NCBI GenBank assembly: GCA_002297045.1
Contig: DBJE01000001.1
Coordinates: 62,001 to 126,000 of the forward strand
Source: Caryophanales bacterium UBA784
GTDB lineage: Bacteria; Bacillota_I; Bacilli_A; RFN20; CAG-288
Direction: 5' to 3'
DNA length: 64,000 nucleotides
Positions 34,172 to 43,575 of this stretch are shown one piece after another. The translations under genes and the position numbers were made by a program. The notes below the pieces were generated by a model. It ran no database searches, had not been told where the DNA came from, and saw only the letters and a program-made list of their open reading frames with translations. Within the stretch, counting starts at the first letter, position 1. Each line of letters opens with the position of its first letter.

Positions 34172-35449
34172 ATGAATAAAGAAACCTCGTTTATCCTAAA
34201 AGGCGACATCCTTTACTGCGGAGAGGATTTGAATCTGATAAAGAAGAAGTCCTGTTATCTTCTTGTCCTGGACGGAAAAGTCAAAGGCGTAGAAAAAGAA
34301 GCCCCTGACTTATATTCCTCCCTTCCTCTCTACGACAGGAAGGATAGCCTGATTCTTCCCGGGTTTTCAGACCTCCATGTCCACGCAAGCCAGTACAGGT
34401 ACCGGGGAATAGGGGCGGACTGTGAACTTCTTGAATGGCTTAAGCGCTACGCCTTCCCTGAGGAAAAGAAGTTCAGGGACCTAGACTACGCAAAGAGAGC
34501 CTATTCGGTTTTTGTGGATGATCTGAAGCATTCCTTTTCTACCCGCGCCTCGATCTTTGCCACTATCCATAAGGAGGCAACGCTTGAATTAAGGAGACAG
34601 CTTGAAAAGGCAAATATCCCCTGTTATGTCGGACTAGTCAACAGGAACCGGAATTCTCCCTTTGACTATAGGGAAAAAGATACTCCTACGGCCCTAAAGG
34701 AGACAGAAGAGTTCATCCAGGAGGCGAAGAAATACCCTATGGAACAGCCTATCCTTACTCCCCGCTTCACTCCCTCGGTGAGCAAGGACTTAAGGGAAGG
34801 CCTTGGAAAACTAAGAGACAAATATAACCTTAGAACCCAGTCCCACCTTGACGAAAATTTAGGCGAAATTAAGTGGGTAAAGGAGCTGGAGCCGGAATGT
34901 GAGGATTATTCCTCCACCTATGACCGTTTCCATAGGAGGGGAAGAGGGTATCCTAGCATCAGGGCACACTGCATTTATAATACTGAAAAGGAAATCAGAA
35001 GGCTTAAGGATAATGGAGTATATGTCGCCCACTGCCCGGAAAGCAACCTGAATGTCGTATCCGGAATAGCCCCAATCCGGAAATATCTTGACCTTGGAAT
35101 CAAGGCTGGGCTTGGAAGCGATGTTGCCGGAGGCTCCTCTCTATCCCTTTTAAAGGCCGGCTGTCTTGCTAGGCAGGTCTCAAAGAGGTATTACCGCTAT
35201 ATCGACTCTTCTTTCTCTCCTTTGGCTACCAAGGATGTCTTTGCCAGGGCGAGCATCATCGGCGGTTCCTTCTTTGGCAAGGTCGGCACCTTCTTAAAAG
35301 GGTATGATGCCGATATCCTAGTGATCGATGACTCTTCTCTTAAGACAGAAAGGATTTTGACCCTGGAAGAGCGGCTTGAACGCCTATTCTATCTTGGCGA
35401 GGAGAAGAGGCTGAAAAGGAAGTTCGTCAAAGGGGTCAGAATCCTTTAA
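34172..35449 (+). CDS. guaD: Guanine deaminase (amidohydrolase family)
   Basis: The 425-residue amidohydrolase has metal-site motifs PGFSDLHVHASQY, SHLDEN, IMAHC and GLGSDVAGG, together with the family markers LLEWLKRYAFPEE, FATIHKEAT, VN-M-NRNSP, ILTPRFTPS and HCPESNLNVVSGIAP. It deaminates guanine to xanthine in purine salvage or breakdown. AGG falls at Met positions in VN-M-NRN (nt 34643), I-M-AHC (34961) and LA-M-QVSK-M. Arg codons such as LRTQSH are AGA. No other purine catabolic gene is adjacent. Confidence 0.87.
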   Translation: MNKETSFILKGDILYCGEDLNLIKKKSCYLLVLDGKVKGVEKEAPDLYSSLPLYDRKDSLILPGFSDLHVHASQYRYRGIGADCELLEWLKRYAFPEEKKFRDLDYAKRAYSVFVDDLKHSFSTRASIFATIHKEATLELRRQLEKANIPCYVGLVNRNRNSPFDYREKDTPTALKETEEFIQEAKKYPMEQPILTPRFTPSVSKDLREGLGKLRDKYNLRTQSHLDENLGEIKWVKELEPECEDYSSTYDRFHRRGRGYPSIRAHCIYNTEKEIRRLKDNGVYVAHCPESNLNVVSGIAPIRKYLDLGIKAGLGSDVAGGSSLSLLKAGCLARQVSKRYYRYIDSSFSPLATKDVFARASIIGGSFFGKVGTFLKGYDADILVIDDSSLKTERILTLEERLERLFYLGEEKRLKRKFVKGVRIL

Positions 35450-35755
35450 GATAAAAGACACGATCAGGACTAATGTCTATTTGCCTGAACATACCAATGC
35501 GAAGGAAAAGGGAAAGTGGACATTGCGAAATACGGTCTTCTTGGCTATCAGGATTTGGAGATGCTCTTTCCAAAGGAGATTCACGGCCTCTTGTCTTGCA
35601 AGTACTTAACTGTTTCCATCGGAAAGTGAATCCTTACCTGGGAGATCTTCGCTTCGTATGTCGGCAAGTGGAAAGATCGATTAAGGGTGAACAGGGAAGC
35701 CTATCCTTTGCCATTTAAAAAGGCGTGTTTCTGTTCTCGTCTGTAACTTCCTGCC
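35450..35755 (+). other. Short unrecognised open segments, probable gene debris
   Basis: A fragment reading VDIAKYGLLGYQDLEMLFPKE runs from GTG 35516 to TGA 35627; a preceding segment reads VYLPEHTNA in a different frame. They look like pieces of one decayed coding sequence. I recognise no family, and no ribosome site supports a new start. Confidence 0.3.
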
Positions 35756-36336
35756 TATTTCCGGAATCGATACTGGATACTCTCCTCATTGGAGTAAAGT
35801 TTTGAAGCCTTATAATATTCCGAAAAAGAAAAGGGTAGATTGGAATTTCTATGTATCGTCCGGACAGTAAAGTGCCGTATTCGCCAGAAAGAAGCTTAGC
35901 GTTGGATCCGGTTATATAAATGTCAACTTTAGAAGAAATCCGCAGTGAGTTAATGCACTTCTCCCAGTCCGCCACTTTCTGGATTTTGTCAAGAAACAGG
36001 TAGACCGGTTTGTGAATTGAATCGATTTTCGTTTTGAGAAATTTATAAAAAGATTTAGCGTCGGTATAATCGGTAAAATACCTGTCTTCAAAATTGATGG
36101 AAATCCTTTTCTCTGACTGGATTCCGAAGCTTAGCAGGTCCTGCTTAATGAGCTCTAGCGTGGCTGTTATTTCCGCTTCGCCGAACACCTACTAGAATTT
36201 TGACTAATTCAGTTTTATTCCTGAATGAACGTAGTTTCTTCCTATAGGCCTCTCTTTCAATCCCGTCTGCGCCTCCGTGTTTTATTTGAATTATTCTATG
36301 AATAAAAATAAGCAATAACAAAAGTTTAAAACACAA
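35756..36336 (-). pseudogene. Decayed AAA ATPase of the AAA_14/DUF4143 type
   Basis: Three pieces in different frames together match this ATPase group. KTELVKILVGVRRSG (near 36200) is the start of the P-loop but breaks before GKST. After a frameshift, ATLELIKQDLLSFGI, INFED, YLFLDKIQKVADWEKCI, DIYITGSNAKLLSGE and LSGRYIEIPIYPF follow. After a second shift, FSFSEYYKASKLYSNEES ends at a stop at 35756. The DUF4143 C-terminal domain is missing. The stretch is more AT-rich than its surroundings and shows no AGG codon, which fits acquisition from elsewhere followed by decay. Confidence 0.8.
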
Positions 36337-36610
36337 TTTAAGAATTCGATATTAATAGTGAAGGCTTAAAGTATCATTTAAACCTTTGCTTTATTTGCCT
36401 CATCAAAGGAAATTTTTGCCAGAAGGAAGAAATGCTATCGCAATTGAATCGAATGGAATAAGGTATGGGAGTGACAGGACCAGTTCTCCTTTTTGGAAAA
36501 GGAAAGTCCTTATTATGGATTCCTGTAGGATAGACAAAGTTGCTTCAGAAAAATAAAGAATAAGACGGATTTAGAATTGCTAGGAATACTTCCGCTTTTT
36601 TTCCCAGCAA
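36337..36610. other. AT-rich intergenic stretch with a small open segment
   Basis: A frame open from 36362 to a TAA at 36554 (FLPEGRNAIAIESNG, then KVLIMDSC) has no ATG start or ribosome site and matches nothing I know. An imperfect inverted repeat at the end (AATTGCT near 36608 and AGCAATT-like bases near 36572) may terminate the metallo-hydrolase transcript. Confidence 0.3.
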
Positions 36611-37597
36611 TTAAAAGACAAGCGAAGTCTTTTCCTTTGTCTCTTTATTATGGAAGATAATTGCGTTTTTAAACCGGTTTTCCTCAATCAGCTTTTTCGC
36701 CTCTCTTATCGTCTGGTGAACAGGGATGCGGACAAAGAAAGTATCCTTCCGTTCTTTCCTATATTGTTCTGCCTGGCTTCCTTTATCGATCGTCCCGGTG
36801 AAGATTAGAGCATAGTCTGTATGGCTTTCAATGGCTTTTTTAGTCTCTTCCTTTTCGGCCTGAGGATCATGGAGAAGAAGGACGGAAGCGCCTTTCTTCG
36901 GTTTCCTTTCTACCCGATGTTTGAGATAGACTTCTTCCTCTTCCCTGAAATAGGGGGAGGCGATGTCATAGTCTATTCCTTCCTTTTCCAGAAGGGAGAT
37001 GACTTCCCTGCTTCTTCCGTTTTTCGGAAGAGGAAGAAGGACTTTCTCCTTCTCCTTGATCAAAGAAAGAAGCTCTTTTTTGCTCTCTTCCCTGCTTTTT
37101 GCTTCCTTATAGGCTCCGTCGACGATGGCAAGGTCGGCTTCTTTTCCTCTTATCGGGTCAACGGAAAAGATACTGTCTTCCAGATAGTCCCCCGTATAGA
37201 GGATTTTCTTTCCTTCCCTAGAAATCTGGAAGGACAGGCTTCCAAAGCAGTGTCCGCTTCTAAGAGGAAGAAGGGAAAGGAAGGGAAGCTTCCTTTCCTC
37301 TCCCGGAACGAGGAAGTCATGGGGAAAGTCTTTTATCTTCCTTGCGTCATAGGTCGGCTTTGAAAGATAGACCATCCCTTGAAAGCCAAGGGAAAAAAGC
37401 TGTTTTAGTGCACCGACATGGTCGTCATGGGAATGGGTGAGAAAAAGGGCGGATATTTTCTTGACGTTGCATCGGGAAAAGAAGGGGGGCTCCCCTTCTT
37501 CCGATAGCCCGCAGTCAAGGAGGATACTGTTCTCTCCTTTAAGGAGAAAGCAGTTTCTTCCGTGTTCGTTTATTCCGCCAAGAGAAAGGAATTCCAT
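36611..37597 (-). CDS. Metallo-beta-lactamase-fold hydrolase, possibly beta-CASP/RNase J-like
   Basis: The 328-residue protein starts with SLGGINEHGRNCFLLKG and has the MBL metal motif HSHDDHVG, followed by SGHCFGS and LYTGDY. The second half, with LPKNGRS-M-EVISLLE and later IPVHQTIREAKKLI, resembles a short beta-CASP module of RNA/DNA-processing enzymes. The gene begins four bases after the fbpC stop and should be in the same mRNA, but an RNA-processing or hydrolase role in iron uptake is not obvious. The Arg residues of HGRN and NGRS are AGA. Confidence 0.75.
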   Translation of the reverse strand: MEFLSLGGINEHGRNCFLLKGENSILLDCGLSEEGEPPFFSRCNVKKISALFLTHSHDDHVGALKQLFSLGFQGMVYLSKPTYDARKIKDFPHDFLVPGEERKLPFLSLLPLRSGHCFGSLSFQISREGKKILYTGDYLEDSIFSVDPIRGKEADLAIVDGAYKEAKSREESKKELLSLIKEKEKVLLPLPKNGRSREVISLLEKEGIDYDIASPYFREEEEVYLKHRVERKPKKGASVLLLHDPQAEKEETKKAIESHTDYALIFTGTIDKGSQAEQYRKERKDTFFVRIPVHQTIREAKKLIEENRFKNAIIFHNKETKEKTSLVF

Positions 37598-37600
37598 TGC

Positions 37601-38614
37601 CTAGTCCCTGATTTTCCGTACGTGGTCATAGGAATAGGATAAGAGAACATGGTCCCTTATGGCAAGATGATTCGGAGAAGAGAAGAAGAACCTTCTTCCG
37701 TTTGCATCCTTTGCCTGATAGGAATATATGCCGCCAATGCACTGACAGGAAGTGATCTCTACGTTGATACTCACGTATCCCTTTTCATTCTTCTCACCTA
37801 GAAGGATATCCTCCGGACGGAGGAAGGAGGTCTTATCTAGGAAAGAGGCTTTACCGATGAATCTGGCCGTAAAGGAAGATTTCGGATGCCAGTAGATCTC
37901 TTCTGGCGCCCCTTTCTCGATGATTTTCCCATCGTTCCTGATGATGATGGAATCGGAAATGCTCCTTGCCTCCTCCTGATCATGGGTGACAAAAAGGGCA
38001 GTCCTCTTCAGGTTCTTGACAAGGCTTCTTATCTCCCCTCTCCTCTGCTGACGGAGAATGGCGTCAAGGGCGGAAAGAGGTTCATCGAAAAGAATGAAGT
38101 CAGGATTGACGGCAATGGCTCTGGCGATGGCGACTCTCTGCTTCTGTCCTCCCGAGAGTTCGCTTGGAAGGCGGGAAGCATAGTCCTGCCTCTTCACCCT
38201 CTCTAGGCACTGCCTGACTTTATTCTTTCTTACTTCCTTAAGAATCTTCCGGTTTTTGAAATATTCCTTATCTAACTTAATCTTCTGTCTGTTCTCTAAG
38301 CCGAACTCGACATTCTGGAAGACGGTCCTATTTGGCCAAAGGGCAAAATCCTGAAAGACAAAGGAGACGTTTCTTTCCCTAGGAGACTTATTGATATCCT
38401 GTTCCTTGTCGAAGACGACTTGCTTGTCAAAGAGGATGGAACCGGTGTCGCTTGTCTCAAGACCCGAGAGGATACGGAGAAGCGTGGTCTTTCCGCAGCC
38501 GGATAGGCCAAGAAGCGTCGTAAGGGAGCCCGATTCGATAGTCAGATCAAGGTCCTTTAAGACCTTGGTCTTCTTATCGAACGTCTTGGAGAGATGGTTT
38601 CCCTGGATTCTCAT
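37601..38614 (-). CDS. fbpC: ABC transporter ATPase, iron(III)/FbpC type
   Basis: The 337-residue ATPase has Walker A LLGLSGCGKTT, LSGGQKQRVAIARA, FILFDEPLSALDA and VTHDQEEA. Read with AGG as Met, it gives RQQ-M-RGEIRSL (nt 38044), KNLK-M-TALFVTH, EEA-M-SISDSIII-M-N, as in the family. Its place with a double-domain permease and a periplasmic-type binding protein marks a ferric iron or related metal importer. It overlaps the permease gene by one base. Substrate assignment rests on the partner proteins. Confidence 0.85.
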   Translation of the reverse strand: MRIQGNHLSKTFDKKTKVLKDLDLTIESGSLTTLLGLSGCGKTTLLRILSGLETSDTGSILFDKQVVFDKEQDINKSPRERNVSFVFQDFALWPNRTVFQNVEFGLENRQKIKLDKEYFKNRKILKEVRKNKVRQCLERVKRQDYASRLPSELSGGQKQRVAIARAIAVNPDFILFDEPLSALDAILRQQRRGEIRSLVKNLKRTALFVTHDQEEARSISDSIIIRNDGKIIEKGAPEEIYWHPKSSFTARFIGKASFLDKTSFLRPEDILLGEKNEKGYVSINVEITSCQCIGGIYSYQAKDANGRRFFFSSPNHLAIRDHVLLSYSYDHVRKIRD

Positions 38615-40320
38615 TATCTTTTCCTCCGTTTCTTCTTGCTTGTCCTATATTCAAGGGGAAGAAGAAGGGCAAGCGTCCTAAATACCGAGACGACGGCTAA
38701 GGCCATCGCCGACTGCTGGCTTCCCTGCTCGAACTGAAGGTCGATATAAAGGGATATCGTATAGAAGGCCGGCGGCTGAAGAAGCTTCGCGGTGACTAGC
38801 TCACGCCTTGAGATGATTAATGTCCTTGCAAAGCCATAGAAGGCACCTTTAAGAGCCTGAGGAAGGACAATCCGCCAGTTGATGGCAAGGTTATTCTTGG
38901 CATAGACCTCTCCGGCCTCGATTAAGGATCTAGGCATCTGAAGAAGGGCGTTCTTGATATAGGAAATCCTCCCCGGCCTAAAGATGACGCTATAACCGAT
39001 AATCAACATAAAGACGGTACGGTAGACCGGCAAAACCTTGTAGATGGCGTTAAAGAACCTGATCCTTCCTATACCGGTGACGATGTTCGGTATCCTCTGA
39101 GGGAGCCTGTCTAAGAATTCGACGCCCTTCCCTATCCATCTCTTCTTATTCCGGAAGGAGTAGATGGCAAGGAATAGACCAAGGCAGAGGACAACCAGCG
39201 AAGTGGCAAATCCGATAAGGAAGGAGTTTCCGATAGCTTCAAATCCGCTTCCGAAACCATCGGAATCGGAAAAAGCAATCTTGTAGTTCTCAAACGTGAA
39301 GTTTCCTTCTGCCGTCAGGTTTTTATACAGAGTCTTTTTAAAGGATGAGATCAAAATGGTGAATAGAGGAATAAAGGCAGAAAAGAAGAACCTGATGAGC
39401 AAAAAGAGGGAACCGAGGATAAGAGGAGTGATTTTCTTGGTGTACTTCCCTTCCCCTTCCTTCTTTAGGTCATAGGCTTTCTTGCTGGTCACAATCCTTT
39501 GCAAAGCGAAAAGGAACCTGCAGATGGTGACAAGGACGGAGGCCAAAGAGGAAGCCATAGGGAAATCAATCGGGGCAACCTGCCTCTTCTGGGTAATCAA
39601 GGTCGTAAAGACAGTCCTTTTGATCGTCGGACCGAAGGTGGCAGGTGTTCCGTATTCGCTAAGTGCCTTGACAAAGACAAGGAAGGCGCCGATGGCGAAG
39701 TTAGGGAGAAGGATCGGTGCATAGACTCTTGTCCTTTTTTTGTATCCCTTGTCCACATAGACATCCCTTGCATCATCTAGGCTCTTTGGGAAGGAAAGGA
39801 AGGCAGACTTCAGCCTCGTCCTTAAAAAGGGAGAGGTATGCCTAGCCCTGATCCAGGCCATACCGAAAAAGGAATAGAAGGAAGTGGCAAGAGGGCGCAG
39901 TGCAGGCCTGACCCGGTAGAGGATTCCGTTTCTCTGCCTGAAAAGCCTCCATCCCATGGAGTTGATATAAGGAGGCACCCTAAACGGAATCCTCCTGACT
40001 AGGTCTAGCCACCAAAGCTTCCGCAGTCTCGTCTTGGCTAAAATATAGGCTTCCGGGACGGCAATCAGAATCGAAAGTCCGGTGACGGCAAGCCCAAGCT
40101 TAAGGGAATTTAAGATAGCCGTAAAGACTTCCTTGTCCGTGAACATCGTCGAATAGTTGGAAAAAGTGAAATACCCTTTGTCCGTCGTAAAGGAAGTCGA
40201 AAAGACGGAAACAAGGGGACAGAGAATGAAAAAAGCCAGAAAAACCACAATAAGGGTACCTTCGAAAAGGTACCCCATTCTTTTTCTGTTACGGATTAGG
40301 CTGGCAAACGACGAAGGCAT
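38614..40320 (-). CDS. fbpB: ABC transporter permease, iron(III)/FbpB type (two fused domains)
   Basis: The 568-residue protein contains two six-span permease halves, typical of FbpB/SfuB. Each half has an EAA-like coupling loop: SLDDARDVYVDKGYKK then PILLPNFAIGAF in the first, and SLIEAGEVYAKN then LPQALKGAF in the second. It forms the channel for ferric iron delivered by the binding protein. Several AGG codons sit in spans, for example WLDLV-M-RIPF-like segments, where Met fits and Arg would not. A stable hairpin lies in its first 25 codons (40254-40275). Confidence 0.85.
   Translation of the reverse strand: MPSSFASLIRNRKRMGYLFEGTLIVVFLAFFILCPLVSVFSTSFTTDKGYFTFSNYSTMFTDKEVFTAILNSLKLGLAVTGLSILIAVPEAYILAKTRLRKLWWLDLVRRIPFRVPPYINSMGWRLFRQRNGILYRVRPALRPLATSFYSFFGMAWIRARHTSPFLRTRLKSAFLSFPKSLDDARDVYVDKGYKKRTRVYAPILLPNFAIGAFLVFVKALSEYGTPATFGPTIKRTVFTTLITQKRQVAPIDFPMASSLASVLVTICRFLFALQRIVTSKKAYDLKKEGEGKYTKKITPLILGSLFLLIRFFFSAFIPLFTILISSFKKTLYKNLTAEGNFTFENYKIAFSDSDGFGSGFEAIGNSFLIGFATSLVVLCLGLFLAIYSFRNKKRWIGKGVEFLDRLPQRIPNIVTGIGRIRFFNAIYKVLPVYRTVFMLIIGYSVIFRPGRISYIKNALLQMPRSLIEAGEVYAKNNLAINWRIVLPQALKGAFYGFARTLIISRRELVTAKLLQPPAFYTISLYIDLQFEQGSQQSAMALAVVSVFRTLALLLPLEYRTSKKKRRKR
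40254..40275 (-). other. UUCG-type hairpin in the fbpB leader codons
   Basis: In the mRNA, GGGTACCTT pairs with AAGGTACCC around TTCG. The nine-base-pair stem lies about 15-22 codons into fbpB and may limit fbpB relative to fbpA or protect fbpA mRNA. Confidence 0.4.
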
Positions 40321-40325
40321 AAGAC

Positions 40326-41438
40326 TTATTTGCTGCTTTTGTTAAGCTTAGAGACGAATTTGGTTGCAATTTCGGTTCCGTTCGCTGCCATCGTATCCCA
40401 GTTAAGGTTAGTAAGCTGAGTAATATCATCCCTGCCAAGACGGTCGGACTTTGCGGCAACCTTTGTGCTGCCAGGAAGAAGATAGGCATCACTGACAAGC
40501 TTCTGTGCACTCTCAGAGCAGAGATAGTCCCTGACCTTCTTTGCAGCATCCGCATGCTGTGTGGTACCCCTGATCCTAGCCGGACGGGCATTGACGACTG
40601 TTCCGCCGTTAGGATAGTAGATGTCGACGGCTTTGCCGGTGCTCTTGTCGGAATAGGCGTTGTAGTCGACGCCACCGACAAGAATGTCGACGTCACCACT
40701 TTCCACTTTTTGGAGCGCAGGCTTGTTTCCGCCGCCGTTGCTCCTTCCGTTCGCTGCCCAGCCATCAAGGTCTTTCCAGGCCGCTTCTTCTCCTTTAGAG
40801 CAGACATAGCCGGCTAAGAAGTCCTTGCAGGCTCCAGACTTAGTCGGATCAGGGATGGAGATTCTGGCATCGCCTTCCGTCTTTAACACACCATTGACTT
40901 TATCCTTATCGGCAAAATCTGCCCAGTCGAGCTGTTCGATTTTCGCCTTGTCGACAAGGTCAGTGTTATAAAGGACACCGACTGCAGAGGCACTGGTTCC
41001 CCAGATCTTATGGCTGGAATGCTGGAATTCCGCATAGAGCTTGTCGCTTCCTTCAGGAACGTATTCCCTAAGGTTAAGTTTGTTAAGGTTACTGATTCCG
41101 TCGCTCCAGGAAGCTAAGACAAGGACATCGCATACCGGATTAGCTTTCTCGGCTTCGATTTTGGCTAATAATTCACCGGTCGTACCGGAAGTAACGACCC
41201 TGTCAATGTCTTTATATTTTGCTTCGAAGTCTGCTTCATACTTTGTCTGAAGTCCGGCAGGGGAAGGCCTATAGACGTTGACCTTTGTTTTTTCTGTATT
41301 TCCCCCTTTGCTTGCTGAATCCGCTTTGGTTACCGAATCAGCCTTGTTTCCAGAAGCGGAAGAACCATCCGTTTCTCCGCCTTTGCAACCGACAAGAAGA
41401 AGTCCCATCAAAGCAAGCAGCGCATAACTTTTTTTCAT
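40326..41438 (-). CDS. fbpA: Iron-type ABC transporter substrate-binding lipoprotein
   Basis: The 370-residue lipoprotein (lipobox LLLVGC) resembles ferric-iron/thiamine-type binding proteins: VNVYRPSPAGLQTKYEADFEAKY in shorter form VNVYRPSPAGL, TSGTTGELLAKIEAE, CDVLVLAS, WGTSASAVGVLYNTDLV, DPTKSGAC, VDIYYPNGGTVVNARPA. AGG gives PA-M-I-M-GTT. It hands its metal ligand to FbpB. The start at 41438 (MKKSYALL) precedes a normal lipoprotein signal; an ATG at 41468 would add ten unlikely residues. Direct repeats of TTACAA-like units lie upstream at about 41490-41520 on this strand. Confidence 0.82.
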   Translation of the reverse strand: MKKSYALLALMGLLLVGCKGGETDGSSASGNKADSVTKADSASKGGNTEKTKVNVYRPSPAGLQTKYEADFEAKYKDIDRVVTSGTTGELLAKIEAEKANPVCDVLVLASWSDGISNLNKLNLREYVPEGSDKLYAEFQHSSHKIWGTSASAVGVLYNTDLVDKAKIEQLDWADFADKDKVNGVLKTEGDARISIPDPTKSGACKDFLAGYVCSKGEEAAWKDLDGWAANGRSNGGGNKPALQKVESGDVDILVGGVDYNAYSDKSTGKAVDIYYPNGGTVVNARPARIRGTTQHADAAKKVRDYLCSESAQKLVSDAYLLPGSTKVAAKSDRLGRDDITQLTNLNWDTMAANGTEIATKFVSKLNKSSK

Positions 41439-41650
41439 TTGATTTATACCTCGGAAAAAATTTATCACATGTTTTTTCTAAGAGGTTGCAAAGAATTGTA
41501 AGAATTGTAAAGAAGTTGTAAGTTTTTATACTGAAAAAGTAAACCGCATCCAAATCTGCTATTGAAAAACGAAAAAACTGTTTTCTTCCGTCTTTCCCCC
41601 ACGACAATCCGTTCTTCCTCTTTTGTGAATTCTGGCACAAAAACTTTCTG

Positions 41651-41678
41651 TTGACATTCCCACTCCCTGTTTTATACT
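41651..41678 (+). promoter_or_regulatory. Promoter of potABCD
   Basis: TTGACA (41651-41656) and TATACT (41673-41678) are 16 bases apart. The leader to ATG 41719 is about 35 bases, too short for a riboswitch. Confidence 0.8.
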
Positions 41679-41718
41679 TTATTCGCCCATAAGGGCAGAA
41701 AAGAAAAAACGGTAAATT

Positions 41719-43575
41719 ATGGCACGGAAAATCCTTGAACTGAGAGGAATAAGAAAGGCTTACGGAGACGATGTCATCCTCGACAATCTGAATCTCTCGG
41801 TAAACGAGAACGAATTCGTGACGTTCCTTGGTCCTTCCGGATGCGGAAAGACGACGACTTTGCGGATTATTGCCGGCTTTGAGTCTAGGCAGGCAGGAGA
41901 GGTCCTTCTAGACGGAAGGGACATTTCCTCCCTTCCTGCCCATAAACGTCCCATCAACACAGTCTTCCAGAAATATGCCCTGTTCCCTAACAGGAACGTC
42001 TTTGACAACATTGCCTTCGGACTAAGAAACAATGTCTACTCCAATGTCTATGACATCGGGACAAGGAACAGGAGGAAGGAAAACGGTTTCTCCGAAGAGG
42101 AAATCGACTCTTTAAGGAAGACTCTCTCCCACATCGACAAACCAAAGGATGTGAAAAAGTATGTTACGGACCTTTTCAGGTCGGGTTCCCTACCCTATAA
42201 GGCCCTCCGCCTTCTTTCCGCCTCGGAAAAAGAAAATAAGCATAAGAAGTACGGAAAAATAAAAGACCAATGGCAGAAGATACTCTCGCCTTTAAAAATT
42301 GATTTAGAAAAATACGATATCCCGGATGGATTTTCTTTCCGGAAGGCAAAAAAGACCCTTTTTTCCTTATTGGAAAAGGACGATAGGTACGCAAAGATGA
42401 TTAACCGGCTGAATTCCCGCTCCTTTAAGGAAGAGGTCATTAAAGGGGAAGTCTTTAAGGCCCTTAAGCTCGTCAACCTGGAAGGATACGGCGACCGTGA
42501 CATCTCCTCCCTCTCCGGAGGGCAGAGGCAGCGTATCGCCATAGCGAGAGCCATCGTCAACAAGCCCCGTATCCTTCTTCTTGACGAGCCTCTTTCCGCC
42601 CTTGACCTCAAGCTCCGTAAGACTAGGCGTCTAGAGCTAAGAGAGAGGCAGAGAAAACTCGGCATCACCTTTATCTTTGTCACCCATGACCAGGAGGAGG
42701 CCATGGTGATGAGCGATACCATCGTCGTCAGGAACGAAGGGAAGATCCAGCAGATGGGACGTCCTGAGGATATTTATAACGCCCCAATCAATCGCTTTGT
42801 CGCTTCCTTTATCGGTGCGGCGAATATCTTCCCTGGCGTGTATTCCTCTTCCGGACGCCTTACTAGGCTAAATAAGACCTTCAAGGTCTCTGCCCACGAC
42901 TTCATGCCTGGCGATCCTCTTTATGTCATTGTCGAAAAAAAGGATATCGACATCTGTACTAGGGAGAACAGCAAGTTCAAAGGTAAGATTAAAAGCGTTT
43001 CCTTCGACAGCAACAAATATCTTCTTACTGTCTTAGTCGGAAACACAGAAATCACCGTTGAGACGGACGATAAGTACTCTATCGGGGAGGAAATCGGAAG
43101 GACTATTGCCCCAAGCAATATCTACTGCGAAAGCAGGAAGGAAGACAAAAAGAGCCTTTTACAGAACTACGAGGACGGCAATATTTTGGAAGGGACGTAT
43201 CTTGGATATCAGAAGGTGGCCTTTTTAGGGGCAGTATTCAACACGTATATCACAACCTTTATCCCCGGAGAAGTCGTCGATGCCGTCATCCGTCCGGAGG
43301 ACTTTGATCTAGTCATCGAGAATCCGGAGAAGGCAATCCTCTGTGGCAAGGTGACGAAAAGCGTCTTCACCGGAGTCTTCTTTGAACTCTGGGTGGATGT
43401 CGGTGGGACGATCATTCTTGTCGAAGACTATCAGAACGTCGCGGTCGGAGACACCCTCGGCCTCAAGGTCGATTCCTATGAAATCCATAGGAGGAAGGTG
43501 GAAGACGATAGACAGCCGGAGAGTATCCGCTTAATCCGGGACAAGGCGAAGAAGGAAGAAGGGGAACGGAAATGA
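41719..43575 (+). CDS. potA: Spermidine/putrescine ABC transporter ATPase with a large insertion
   Basis: The 618-residue ATPase has Walker A GPSGCGKTT near residue 36, then a Lys-rich insertion of about 150 residues (about 105-255) before the signature LSGGQ at 265. It goes on with ILLLDEPLSALDLKLR, FVTHDQEEAMVMSDTIVV-M-NEGKIQQMG and a long TOBE-type regulatory end. Such long PotA proteins are known from Mollicutes. AGG supplies Met in KT-M-RLELRE-M-QRKLGIT. In the signature itself GGQ-M-QR replaces the commoner GGQRQR, at a tolerant position. It powers polyamine import by PotBC and overlaps potB by ATGA. Confidence 0.9.
   Translation: MARKILELRGIRKAYGDDVILDNLNLSVNENEFVTFLGPSGCGKTTTLRIIAGFESRQAGEVLLDGRDISSLPAHKRPINTVFQKYALFPNRNVFDNIAFGLRNNVYSNVYDIGTRNRRKENGFSEEEIDSLRKTLSHIDKPKDVKKYVTDLFRSGSLPYKALRLLSASEKENKHKKYGKIKDQWQKILSPLKIDLEKYDIPDGFSFRKAKKTLFSLLEKDDRYAKMINRLNSRSFKEEVIKGEVFKALKLVNLEGYGDRDISSLSGGQRQRIAIARAIVNKPRILLLDEPLSALDLKLRKTRRLELRERQRKLGITFIFVTHDQEEAMVMSDTIVVRNEGKIQQMGRPEDIYNAPINRFVASFIGAANIFPGVYSSSGRLTRLNKTFKVSAHDFMPGDPLYVIVEKKDIDICTRENSKFKGKIKSVSFDSNKYLLTVLVGNTEITVETDDKYSIGEEIGRTIAPSNIYCESRKEDKKSLLQNYEDGNILEGTYLGYQKVAFLGAVFNTYITTFIPGEVVDAVIRPEDFDLVIENPEKAILCGKVTKSVFTGVFFELWVDVGGTIILVEDYQNVAVGDTLGLKVDSYEIHRRKVEDDRQPESIRLIRDKAKKEEGERK

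Noticed and set aside
35516..35629. Small transposon-type (TnpV-like) gene
   Set aside because: Only a faint likeness over a few residues, with frame breaks and no start signal; left as unrecognised debris.
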